From NCBI RefSeq assembly GCF_900111145.1, contig NZ_FOIR01000001.1, forward strand, positions 1,061,501 through 1,125,500: 64,000 bases of DNA, in the 5' to 3' direction. Shown here in pieces: positions 52,063 through 59,798 of the stretch (its first letter is position 1; each line of letters begins with the position of its first letter). The notes under the pieces are model-generated. The model was not told where the DNA came from and made no database searches. It saw only the letters and a list, made by a program, of their open reading frames with translations. A program made the position numbers and the translations under genes. Source of the stretch: Roseivirga pacifica. Its GTDB lineage: Bacteria > Bacteroidota > Bacteroidia > Cytophagales > Cyclobacteriaceae.

Positions 52063-53082
52063 ATGGCGAGCAAGCTCGAGACAATTGCGGAAGAAATTAA
52101 AGGCTATTCAGTAAGTAATCAAGAAGAGTTGGAGGCATATAGACTTCGCTTTATTGGGAGAAAAAATGTGCTGGTAGATTTATTTGCTGAAATCCGAAAT
52201 GTGCCAAACGAAGAGAAAAAGGCTTATGGCCAAGCGGTGAATGAGCTAAAAGAGTTGGCGCAAACAAAGTTTCAGGAGCTAATTGCAAGTTTGGAAACTT
52301 CCGAGGATGACTCGGAGAGCCCGATAGATTTAACTTTGCCGCCTGTTCATTCAGAGTTTGGTTCAATTCACCCGCTTACAGCTACACGCCAGAGGTTCAT
52401 TCAGATCTTTGAACGTATTGGGTTTAACGTTTCTGAAGGGCCGGAAATCGAAGATGATTGGCACAACTTTACTGCCTTAAACTTTCCGGAAAACCATCCG
52501 GCAAGAGAAATGCAGGATACTTTCTTTATTGAGAAGAACCCAGACATCGCGCTTAGAACCCACACGTCAAGTGTTCAAATTCGTGTAATGGAAAATGAAA
52601 AGCCACCAATAAGAACGCTTTCCCCAGGAAGGGTTTTTAGAAATGAGGCGATTTCTGCCAGAGCACACTGTGTTTTTCATCAAATGGAAGGTCTTTATGT
52701 AGATGAAGGCGTTTCTTTTGCTGACCTTAAGCAGACGCTTTATCACTTTGCCAAGGAAATGTTCGATAAGGATACCCAAGTGCGCTTTCGCCCTTCTTAC
52801 TTCCCTTTTACTGAGCCGAGTGCGGAAATCGACATCTCTTGCCAGATTTGTCATGGTGATGGTTGTAACATCTGTAAATATTCTGGTTGGGTAGAAATTG
52901 GTGGTTCTGGTATGGTGGATCCGAACGTGCTTGAAAACTGTGGAATTGACTCTACCAAATACACAGGTTTTGCTTTCGGAATGGGTATAGAGCGTATTGC
53001 CATGTTGAAATATGGAATCAAAGATTTGCGTCTGTTTACCGAAAACGACATTCGATTCTTAAAACAATTCAACACTGTATGA
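52063..53082 (+). CDS. pheS: Phenylalanine-tRNA ligase alpha subunit
   Basis: This 339-residue class II synthetase subunit charges tRNA-Phe with PheT. The N-terminal coiled coil (1-80) is followed by HPLTATRQRFIQIFERIGF (motif 1), LRTHTSSVQIRVM, SPGRVFRNEAISARAH (motif 2), FTEPSAEIDISC and the motif 3 region GFAFGMGIERIAMLKYG. The CQICHGDGCNIC cysteine cluster is typical of the bacterial alpha subunit. The beta subunit pheT is not in the window. The 3-hydroxyacyl-CoA dehydrogenase overlaps by four bases. Confidence 0.96.
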   Translation: MASKLETIAEEIKGYSVSNQEELEAYRLRFIGRKNVLVDLFAEIRNVPNEEKKAYGQAVNELKELAQTKFQELIASLETSEDDSESPIDLTLPPVHSEFGSIHPLTATRQRFIQIFERIGFNVSEGPEIEDDWHNFTALNFPENHPAREMQDTFFIEKNPDIALRTHTSSVQIRVMENEKPPIRTLSPGRVFRNEAISARAHCVFHQMEGLYVDEGVSFADLKQTLYHFAKEMFDKDTQVRFRPSYFPFTEPSAEIDISCQICHGDGCNICKYSGWVEIGGSGMVDPNVLENCGIDSTKYTGFAFGMGIERIAMLKYGIKDLRLFTENDIRFLKQFNTV

Positions 53083-53939
53083 TGGAGTTGGAAAACATAA
53101 AAAAGATAGCAGTTGTTGGGGCAGGTACCATGGGGCAGGGTATTGCTCAAATATCGGCCATGGCAGGCTACTCGGTACGATTATTCGACTTGAATGCCAC
53201 TGCGCTTGAAAACGCTGTTCAGAAAATTGAAGGAAACCTTTCCAAAGGTATTGAAAGAGGGAAGGTAACCGAAGCACAAAAGGAGGCCTGTCTAGCAAAT
53301 ATTCAAACTACAGTTGAGCAGTCGGAATTAGTGGCTGATGTAGTGATTGAAGCAATTGTAGAAAAACTGGAGGTAAAGAAAAGCCTTTTTGCTCAGTTGG
53401 AATCGATAAACTCTGATCAGACAATTTTGGCTTCCAATACGTCTTCAATTCCAATCACGAGAATTGCAGCCGACTTGAAGCATCCTGAGCGCTTTGTGGG
53501 AATGCACTTCTTCAACCCTGCACATATTATGAAGTTGGTGGAGGTAATTTCGGGAGCGGCTACGGCACCAGCAATTGCCCAAACCATTTACGACCTGTCT
53601 AAAAAGTTAGGCAAAGTGCCTGTAATGGCCAACGATGCCCCGGGATTCATAGTGAACAGGGTAGCACGCCACTTTTATGTGGAAAGCCTTAAAACCGTGG
53701 AAGAAGGTGTGACAGATTTTGAAGGCCTTGATAAACTAATTGAGTCAACTGGCTTTAAAATGGGACCATTCCGACTGATGGATTTGATTGGTATTGACAC
53801 CAACTATTCCGTTACGGTTTCCATGTTCAATGCTTTTCATCAAGATGCTAAGTTTAGGCCATCGCGTATTCAGCAGCAGAAAGTTGATGCGGGGCATCAT
53901 GGAAGAAAAACCAAGAAGGGGTTCTATACTTACGACTAA
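53079..53939 (+). CDS. hbd: 3-hydroxybutyryl-CoA dehydrogenase
   Basis: This 286-residue NAD-dependent 3-hydroxyacyl-CoA dehydrogenase has the NAD loop VVGAGTMGQGIAQISA, IEAIVEKLEVKK, ASNTSSIPIT and the catalytic HFFNPAHIMKLVEVI. NDAPGFIVNRV and a C-terminal dimerisation half (GPFRLMDLIGIDTNY) follow. It works in fatty-acid or butyrate-type metabolism. It starts four bases inside pheS, which suggests a shared transcript although the functions differ. Its stop overlaps the convergent MoxR stop in a shared CTAA. Confidence 0.92.
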   Translation: MMELENIKKIAVVGAGTMGQGIAQISAMAGYSVRLFDLNATALENAVQKIEGNLSKGIERGKVTEAQKEACLANIQTTVEQSELVADVVIEAIVEKLEVKKSLFAQLESINSDQTILASNTSSIPITRIAADLKHPERFVGMHFFNPAHIMKLVEVISGAATAPAIAQTIYDLSKKLGKVPVMANDAPGFIVNRVARHFYVESLKTVEEGVTDFEGLDKLIESTGFKMGPFRLMDLIGIDTNYSVTVSMFNAFHQDAKFRPSRIQQQKVDAGHHGRKTKKGFYTYD

Positions 53940-54901
53940 AGCAAGTCCTCAATTAGCTTAGCAATTGTAATTCCTTCGGCTTCTGCCTTAAAGTTTCTTA
54001 CAATTCTGTGTTGAAGAATTGGCAATGCCACGGCTTGAACATCTTCAATGTCGGGCGAATACTTTCCATTAATCAAGGCATTACACTTAGCGGCAATAAT
54101 CAGGCTTTGTGAAGCACGTGGGCCTGCACCCCACTCAATGTATTCTTTTGTGATACCTGGTGCTTTTTCGCTCTCAAAACGGGTTTTATGAACGAGCCCA
54201 ACAGCGTATTCTATCACATTGTCAGCAACGGGTACTCTGCGTACCAAATGCTGGTATTCCATTACCTCTTTTGCTCCAAGCACGTGATTCACCTTAGGTT
54301 TTTCATCGGTGGTAGTGTTCTTCACAATATCAACCTCTGATTGAAAGCTTGGGTAAGTCAATGATATATTGAATAGAAAGCGGTCTAATTGTGCCTCAGG
54401 TAGGGGATAGGTTCCTTCTTGTTCAATAGGGTTTTGCGTGGCAAGCACAAAAAATGGTCGTTCTAACGGAAAGTGCTGACCGGCAACAGTTACAGAATAT
54501 TCCTGCATAGCCTCCAAAAGCGCTGCTTGTGTTTTTGGAGGAGTTCTGTTGATCTCATCTGCCAGAATAATATTGGCAAATATTGGCCCCTGAATAAACT
54601 TGAAATTGCGGTCCTTATCAATGGTTTCGGCACCAAGGATATCGGATGGCATAAGATCTGGCGTAAACTGAATGCGTTTAAAGCTTAGATCTAAGGCCGA
54701 TGCAATGGTTTGGATAAGCAAGGTTTTGGCCAGACCTGGCACCCCAACCAACAAACTGTGCCCCTGACAAAATATTGAAGTCAACATAAGGTTTACCACC
54801 TCATCTTGCCCAATAATTACTTTCGATATTTCTGATTTTAGTTTCTTAAAGTCTTCGAAAAACCGATCGGCCAAAGCCACATCAGGGGATTTGTCAGTCA
54901 T
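53936..54901 (-). CDS. MoxR-family AAA+ ATPase
   Basis: This 321-residue MoxR ATPase has Walker A in LLVGVPGLAKTLL, Walker B in IILADEINRTPPKTQAALLEAM, sensor 1 in FFVLATQNPIEQEGTYPLPEAQLDRF, split here as FVLATQNPIEQ and PEAQLDRFLF, and an arginine-rich C-terminal lid. MoxR proteins help mature or insert cofactors into partner proteins, often with von Willebrand A-domain partners. No such partner is in the window. It is the last gene of a minus-strand run of foldases, which could point to an envelope role. Confidence 0.93.
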   Translation of the reverse strand: MTDKSPDVALADRFFEDFKKLKSEISKVIIGQDEVVNLMLTSIFCQGHSLLVGVPGLAKTLLIQTIASALDLSFKRIQFTPDLMPSDILGAETIDKDRNFKFIQGPIFANIILADEINRTPPKTQAALLEAMQEYSVTVAGQHFPLERPFFVLATQNPIEQEGTYPLPEAQLDRFLFNISLTYPSFQSEVDIVKNTTTDEKPKVNHVLGAKEVMEYQHLVRRVPVADNVIEYAVGLVHKTRFESEKAPGITKEYIEWGAGPRASQSLIIAAKCNALINGKYSPDIEDVQAVALPILQHRIVRNFKAEAEGITIAKLIEDLL

Positions 54902-54902
54902 A

Positions 54903-56249
54903 CTATTGTTCGTTTACGATTCCACACCTATTATACTCAGGATCAACTTCAAGATAAACCTCTTTCATTTTATCGGAGAGATACTCTTGTCGGGTAATCG
55001 CTTTTTTCATTTGTAAGGTAGCAGCCTTCAATTTTTCAAAGTCGTCCGAGAGGTTTGCCTTGTGTGGAGGAATTCTCTTTTTATAATAAATAATTCTAAC
55101 AATCTGTTGATCGGCACTTACTTGCACCCTTTGTGGTTCAGAAATTTCACCTTCCTTCATCTTGTCAATCGCAAAGAAAAGTTCTGGGTCCAAACCTTCA
55201 GCAGGTACCTTCAAAGAACCAAACTGACCTTGCAAAAACCCTCCATTAGTAGAGGTCTGCTTGTCGTCAGAGTATTCTTTGGCAGCTGCTTCAAAAGTGA
55301 TAGAGTCTGCCTGAATTTGTGTTCTCAAACTGTCTAAGAAGTTAACGGCTCTAACCACATCTTGTTCCGAAGGTTTTGGCATCATAATAATGTGGCGGCT
55401 ATTGTATTCATTTCCTCGTTTTTCAATTAATTGAATAAGGTGAATTCCGAAGCTCGATTCGATGGGTTGAGAAATTTCACCTGGTTTAAGAGAAAGTGCT
55501 CCTGCTTCGTAGGCAGGATCCATTGAACCACGCGCTGCAAAACCCAAGTTACCACCATTTGGTCCCGAAGGTCCTTGTGAATAAGAAGTAGCCAGAATTT
55601 CAAAAGACTCGCCTTTCAAAGCCCTTTCACGAATGGCAACCAGTTGTTCTCTAATCTTATCTTTTTCTGCCCTACTAACTTCAGGTTCTTTTACAATTAA
55701 GCCTACCTCGTATTCTACCGAATAAAGTGGCAAACTATCTCTAGGAATCTGATTAAAGAATTTCTTTACCTCGTTTGGCGTTACAGATGTCTCGGCCAGA
55801 ATATTAGTTTCTTGCTCCTGAATTAGTAGTTGCTCTTCAATAGTTGGGCGTAGTTCATCAGCAAATTGCTCAACTGATTTTCCGTAGGCCTGCTGTATCG
55901 CTTCTTCTGAACCAAACTGCTGAATAATGCGCTGCATCCTACCCTGAACTTCGTAGTCTACACGCCCCGGGTCAAGCTGTACGGAGTCAATTTCAGACAT
56001 TACAAGCATTACCTTGTTTTCAACAAAGTTTCTTAGGATAAGGCAGCGTGCATCTCCTTGGAATTCTCTTGCTTGTTGACTTTGCAAAAAGTTGATATAG
56101 GCGGCCTCAAGGTCGCTTTTAAGGATAATCTTGTCGTCTACTTTGGCTACGATTTTATCTACCACTTGGCCGTCTTGGCCAAAGGTATTAACCGATTGCA
56201 ATGCCAAAAACACAAGGCAAATACTAGCGAAATATTTGGTAATCTTCAT
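54903..56249 (-). CDS. SurA-like periplasmic peptidyl-prolyl isomerase/chaperone
   Basis: This 448-residue exported protein has a signal peptide (about 1-25, ending VNTFGQ) and a SurA_N-like chaperone domain (about 30-165, with LRNFVENKVMLVMSEID and YGKSVEQFADEL). Two PpiC rotamase domains follow, near 175-280 (SQGPSGPNGGNLGF) and 285-390 (YSDDKQTSTNGGFLQGQF). It should fold outer-membrane proteins in the periplasm. I chose the ATG at 56249; an upstream ATG at 56276 would add nine residues before the signal peptide. It overlaps the lipoprotein gene upstream by 26 bases. Confidence 0.88.
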   Translation of the reverse strand: MKITKYFASICLVFLALQSVNTFGQDGQVVDKIVAKVDDKIILKSDLEAAYINFLQSQQAREFQGDARCLILRNFVENKVMLVMSEIDSVQLDPGRVDYEVQGRMQRIIQQFGSEEAIQQAYGKSVEQFADELRPTIEEQLLIQEQETNILAETSVTPNEVKKFFNQIPRDSLPLYSVEYEVGLIVKEPEVSRAEKDKIREQLVAIRERALKGESFEILATSYSQGPSGPNGGNLGFAARGSMDPAYEAGALSLKPGEISQPIESSFGIHLIQLIEKRGNEYNSRHIIMMPKPSEQDVVRAVNFLDSLRTQIQADSITFEAAAKEYSDDKQTSTNGGFLQGQFGSLKVPAEGLDPELFFAIDKMKEGEISEPQRVQVSADQQIVRIIYYKKRIPPHKANLSDDFEKLKAATLQMKKAITRQEYLSDKMKEVYLEVDPEYNRCGIVNEQ

Positions 56250-57102
56250 TCTCTTTAGCTTGCTCATAAATTTCATTTTCCAACCGCTTTACCAGCTCTA
56301 TTTTACGCTTGTTTATGATGATGTTTCTAATGTCATCAGTTACAAATTCCAACGGTGATAACTCCTCAGAAATTTTGTACTCGTTGATTTTGAGGAGGTA
56401 AAGATATAGAGAATCCTTTTCTTCAACATATTGGTTTGTTCTCAGAAACTGGATTTTGTTGGAGATTGTAGAAAAAGGTGAATTCTTAATGATGTCGTCA
56501 AACTTTATCCAAGTAGAGTCTTCCAAGCTGTAGTTGTCAGCAAATTGAAACGCATAAGATCGCAGCGACTCTAAATCGTTCGGGCGCGAGGATTTAATCC
56601 ACCGCTTTACATTGTTTAGCTTTTGGGCTTGCTGGCTTACTTTAATAAATCTGCCTCTGAAAATATTTTGACGAAGCGAGAAGTTGTCTTTGTTCTGGTT
56701 ATAATAGGACTCAATTTCCTGATTAGAAACCACGGTGTCTAACCGCTGTTCTACCATTAGTTTTTGATACTCATAAGAAATTAGGGCATAGCGATAGTCG
56801 GCCACTTTCTTTTCAATATCGGCCATATCGATGCGCATATTTTCATTGGCTTTTCGCACCAAAAGTTCTTTTTTGAGCCAGTTTTCTACATATCTATTGG
56901 TAATGCTGGCACTATCAGTTTTTGAGGTGTTTGGTCCAACTAAATTGGCAATGTCGCTTTTGGTAAGTATAGATGTGCCAACCTGCCCAACAATTTCGGA
57001 AGTTCCAGTTTGTTGGGGGCTATCACTAGCAGGACTCAGGTACTCGCAAGAGAGTACAAAAAAGCAGGCAAAAAATAATATATAATGGTACTTATTTGTC
57101 AA
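56224..57102 (-). CDS. Lipoprotein related to SurA/PpiC-type foldases
   Basis: This 292-residue protein has a lipoprotein signal with FVLSCEYLSP (cysteine near 19). The SurA_N-like part includes VGTSILTKSDIANLVGP and NRYVENWLKKELLVRKA. The rest resembles the substrate-binding half of PPIases, but no complete rotamase motif is clear, so it may act as a chaperone only. It starts with TTG at 57102 and overlaps both neighbours, so the foldase genes are translationally linked. It is anchored to a membrane, unlike its neighbours. Confidence 0.75.
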   Translation of the reverse strand: MTNKYHYILFFACFFVLSCEYLSPASDSPQQTGTSEIVGQVGTSILTKSDIANLVGPNTSKTDSASITNRYVENWLKKELLVRKANENMRIDMADIEKKVADYRYALISYEYQKLMVEQRLDTVVSNQEIESYYNQNKDNFSLRQNIFRGRFIKVSQQAQKLNNVKRWIKSSRPNDLESLRSYAFQFADNYSLEDSTWIKFDDIIKNSPFSTISNKIQFLRTNQYVEEKDSLYLYLLKINEYKISEELSPLEFVTDDIRNIIINKRKIELVKRLENEIYEQAKENEDYQIFR

Positions 57103-59011
57103 GGTTACTTAGCGCTTTAAGCTTCTGTTCGTTCACTACAATCTTTCTTTCAGATCTTAGCTTATTGTTCCACTCGTTTTCCAACGCTTGTTGGTAGTCA
57201 GAAATTACCCTTCCCCTAATTTCTTCAAAACTGAAATGCCCAGCTTGGCGTATTTCGTTTATTTGAATAATTTCAGTGGTGTTGTTAGTGGGTATAAAAC
57301 CTCCTGCTAGAGCAACAAAAGATTCAAAATTAGGTATTTCACTTTTGGTAATAGTTGTTTTAGCAAATTTTAACTTTGCCACCTCACTTTGATCAATAAC
57401 ACCAGTTAAATAGGTTTGAATATCCTCGTAATTAGGGTTTTCTGTAAGAGCTTTCTTTACAGCAGAATGGGTTTCATTGGAAAGTCCGTTGACCTTGGTA
57501 ACCACATAGCGTTCTTCTGCAGTGTAGCTGTTCAAGTGGTTCTGGTAGAATTCTACTTGCCCAAGGCTATCTTCTAAGGCCTTGTCCCAAACCTCCTTTT
57601 GCATTATTTCGAAAAGCAGAAGACCTTCCTCATACTCTTGTCTCAGGTAGCCATACTCTGGGTATTTCGTAGGTGCCAAAGAGTCTTCCACCTGTAACAA
57701 AGTGGCTGCTTCAAATTCTGAATAAGCTTTTTGCAAACGAGGCATGCTCCATACTGAGTCTGTTGGTAGCAAGTATTGCTTCAGGTCGAAAGCGGTGGTG
57801 GGTTTATTCAGCAGCTTAAAGAATGTCTGACTCCTTAGTGTTCGGTTGTTTATCGATTTTAGGTTTTTGTTAGCCAATTCGTTCAGAATAGCATTTTCAT
57901 TGCTGGTTCTCACAAACTGGTTTTCAGCCTTAAGCTTTGCCAAAAGTTTAGGGCGACTTAGCTGGTTTCGGCCAGACTGCTTGATTTGTCTTTCTATTTC
58001 TGCCCTTAGTTCTGTGAGTGGGGGCAGTGGCTGTTTGGCATCTAAGCGTACTATGTGCCAGCCAAACTGGGTAGGTTTTGGCTGTGTGTATGTCCCTTCG
58101 GTTTCTATAGAAAAGGCTATGTCCAAAAAGTCATCGGGTAACTGCCGTAGCCCAACAAACGGTAGAGCACCGGCTTTCATTTTTGTATTATTGTCATCAG
58201 AATAGCGCTTTACTATATCGTTCCAGTTAGCGCCTGTTTGTAATGAATCGTAAGCTTGTTGTGCCAGCCTTTGAGCAGTAGGCGAGCCATGTTTTTGGTT
58301 GCTCAAAAAGATGTGCGAAACACGCACTTTGCCTCGGGCTGGGCGCTTTTCGTTTACATAAACCAAGTGGTAGCCAAATTCTGTTCGGCATATTTTTGAT
58401 GTGGCTCCGGCCTCAGTTTCGTAAGCTGCTGTTTCAAAAGGATACACCATCATGAAGGCCGAAAACCAGCCGAGTTTTCCACCGTCTTTTGCCGAACCAT
58501 CTTGTGAAAGTGTTTTGGCTGCATCGGCAAAAGCTTTTCCATCGGTAATGGTTGCGCGTAGGCTATCTAGTTTGTTATACGCAGCCAACGTGTCTGCAGG
58601 TTCGGCATCGGGATTAACTCTTAGCAGTATATGAGATGCATTCACTTCCCATTGCATGCGTTCGTAAGCTTCCTGCACCAAGGCTTCTTCGGTGCGATTG
58701 CTTTGCAAATAGGGCTTTCTTATTTGGGAAAGGTAAGCATTGAGCTCTTGCTGAAAAGCAGCGTTTTGGTCTAGGCCTCGATCGTAGGCTTCGAGTACCT
58801 TTAGTTTAAAATTAATGTACTGATCTAAATAAGTTCTTAAGGAGTCGTGGTGAATTGGCAGGCTGTTGTCCCTATTCTTGTTGTAAGCATAGAGTAGTTC
58901 ACCGGCAGTGATTTCAGTATTGTTAATAGTGGCTACCGTGTTGCTTTGTTGCCAAGCAAACGTTTGGGCAGTAGAAAAGGCCAGAAGTGCAAAAAGTATA
59001 CTGAGACGCAT
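57092..59011 (-). CDS. Two-rotamase PpiC-type periplasmic peptidyl-prolyl isomerase
   Basis: This 639-residue protein has a signal peptide of about 20 residues (ending AQTFAWQ) and a SurA_N-like start (TINNTEITAGELLYAY). Two PpiC domains follow at about 120-225 (ASHILLRV, AKDGGKLGWFSAFMMVYPFE) and 230-335 (VSHIFLSN, ALPFVGLRQLPDDF). A long helical C-terminal half ends the chain. It helps fold exported proteins. I use ATG 59011, which gives a clean signal peptide, rather than a TTG at 59023. It lies 12 bases after the RsbW-like gene. Confidence 0.86.
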   Translation of the reverse strand: MRLSILFALLAFSTAQTFAWQQSNTVATINNTEITAGELLYAYNKNRDNSLPIHHDSLRTYLDQYINFKLKVLEAYDRGLDQNAAFQQELNAYLSQIRKPYLQSNRTEEALVQEAYERMQWEVNASHILLRVNPDAEPADTLAAYNKLDSLRATITDGKAFADAAKTLSQDGSAKDGGKLGWFSAFMMVYPFETAAYETEAGATSKICRTEFGYHLVYVNEKRPARGKVRVSHIFLSNQKHGSPTAQRLAQQAYDSLQTGANWNDIVKRYSDDNNTKMKAGALPFVGLRQLPDDFLDIAFSIETEGTYTQPKPTQFGWHIVRLDAKQPLPPLTELRAEIERQIKQSGRNQLSRPKLLAKLKAENQFVRTSNENAILNELANKNLKSINNRTLRSQTFFKLLNKPTTAFDLKQYLLPTDSVWSMPRLQKAYSEFEAATLLQVEDSLAPTKYPEYGYLRQEYEEGLLLFEIMQKEVWDKALEDSLGQVEFYQNHLNSYTAEERYVVTKVNGLSNETHSAVKKALTENPNYEDIQTYLTGVIDQSEVAKLKFAKTTITKSEIPNFESFVALAGGFIPTNNTTEIIQINEIRQAGHFSFEEIRGRVISDYQQALENEWNNKLRSERKIVVNEQKLKALSNLDK

Positions 59012-59023
59012 TTTCGAAGGCAA

Positions 59024-59443
59024 TTAATCCTCGAAGGTAACTTTTTTGAAGAGGCGAAGAACGTTTTTGTTCTGTGTAGATTGAAATTCTATGCTATCCA
59101 TGATTTTCTTAACCAACATAATGCCAATACCTCCCTTGTTTTTGTTTTTAATCAGTTCGCCAATAATGGGTTCTTCATAATTAACAATGTCGAAGGCATG
59201 GCCATAATCGATGATTTCAAATTGAACGCCCTCGGTTTTGAAGTCGATTGAGAGGCTTACTTTTTCAAAATCTTTGCCGGCATGGCCATGGATAATAATG
59301 TTTGCACAAACCTCGTCAACGGCTAGCACCATCATGTTAGTTTCTATTTCAGAAACATGATGATCTGCCAGCACTTCTGTTACGTACTTGCGCATCAGCC
59401 TAAGCTGGTTTTTACTGCTCGGTATGTTAAAACTATACGGCAT
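59024..59443 (-). CDS. RsbW-like serine kinase/anti-sigma regulatory factor (GHKL ATPase fold)
   Basis: This 139-residue HATPase_c domain protein has an N-box of MVLAVDEVCANIIIHGH (E and N for Mg-ATP), the G1 box DYGHAFD and the G2 box GGIGIMLVKKIMD. In partner-switching systems the protein phosphorylates a STAS protein and can also hold a sigma factor. It overlaps the STAS gene by 11 bases. No sigma factor gene is nearby, so the target is unknown. Confidence 0.87.
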   Translation of the reverse strand: MPYSFNIPSSKNQLRLMRKYVTEVLADHHVSEIETNMMVLAVDEVCANIIIHGHAGKDFEKVSLSIDFKTEGVQFEIIDYGHAFDIVNYEEPIIGELIKNKNKGGIGIMLVKKIMDSIEFQSTQNKNVLRLFKKVTFED

Positions 59444-59777
59444 TTAACGTTTCAATAGCTTCTTCTTTGTCTTTTTTAATGGTTAAAAGTTGGTCTAGGC
59501 CAAGTATTCCAAACACTTTCAGCACTTTTTCAGAAAGGCCAAAAATGATAAAGCTGATCGATTTTTGATTGATCTCTTCTATGTAGGACATAAACACGCC
59601 CAGTCCGGCCGAAGATATGTAGTTAAGATTGGTACAGTCGATTAGGATTTGTGGCATTCCTTCGTCCATCGCATCTCTTATGGCTTTATCCAAATGAATG
59701 GATGAACTTGCATCGGCTTCTCCACTTACGTGAATAAGCAGAAAATGGTTTTCGTTTTGTTTATCTATTGTTAGCAT
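59433..59777 (-). CDS. STAS-domain anti-sigma factor antagonist
   Basis: This 114-residue STAS protein has ILIDCTNLNYISSAGLGVF, with S55/S56 at the position that the kinase phosphorylates in SpoIIAA/RsbV. The C-terminal KVLKVFGILGLDQLLTI is also typical. It lies between the SpoIIE-type phosphatase and the RsbW-like kinase, the classical set for a partner switch: phosphatase, antagonist, kinase. Confidence 0.9.
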   Translation of the reverse strand: MLTIDKQNENHFLLIHVSGEADASSSIHLDKAIRDAMDEGMPQILIDCTNLNYISSAGLGVFMSYIEEINQKSISFIIFGLSEKVLKVFGILGLDQLLTIKKDKEEAIETLNAV

Positions 59778-59798
59778 CGCTATTTAATTCTACGTATT

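Noticed and set aside
57846-58205. 119-codon frame antisense to the PpiC gene
   Set aside because: Serine- and alanine-rich shadow translation without motifs, opposite a clear two-rotamase protein.
59024-59777. A sigma factor partner next to the switch genes
   Set aside because: No sigma-70-like gene was found in the surrounding 12 kb, so no sigma target is claimed.
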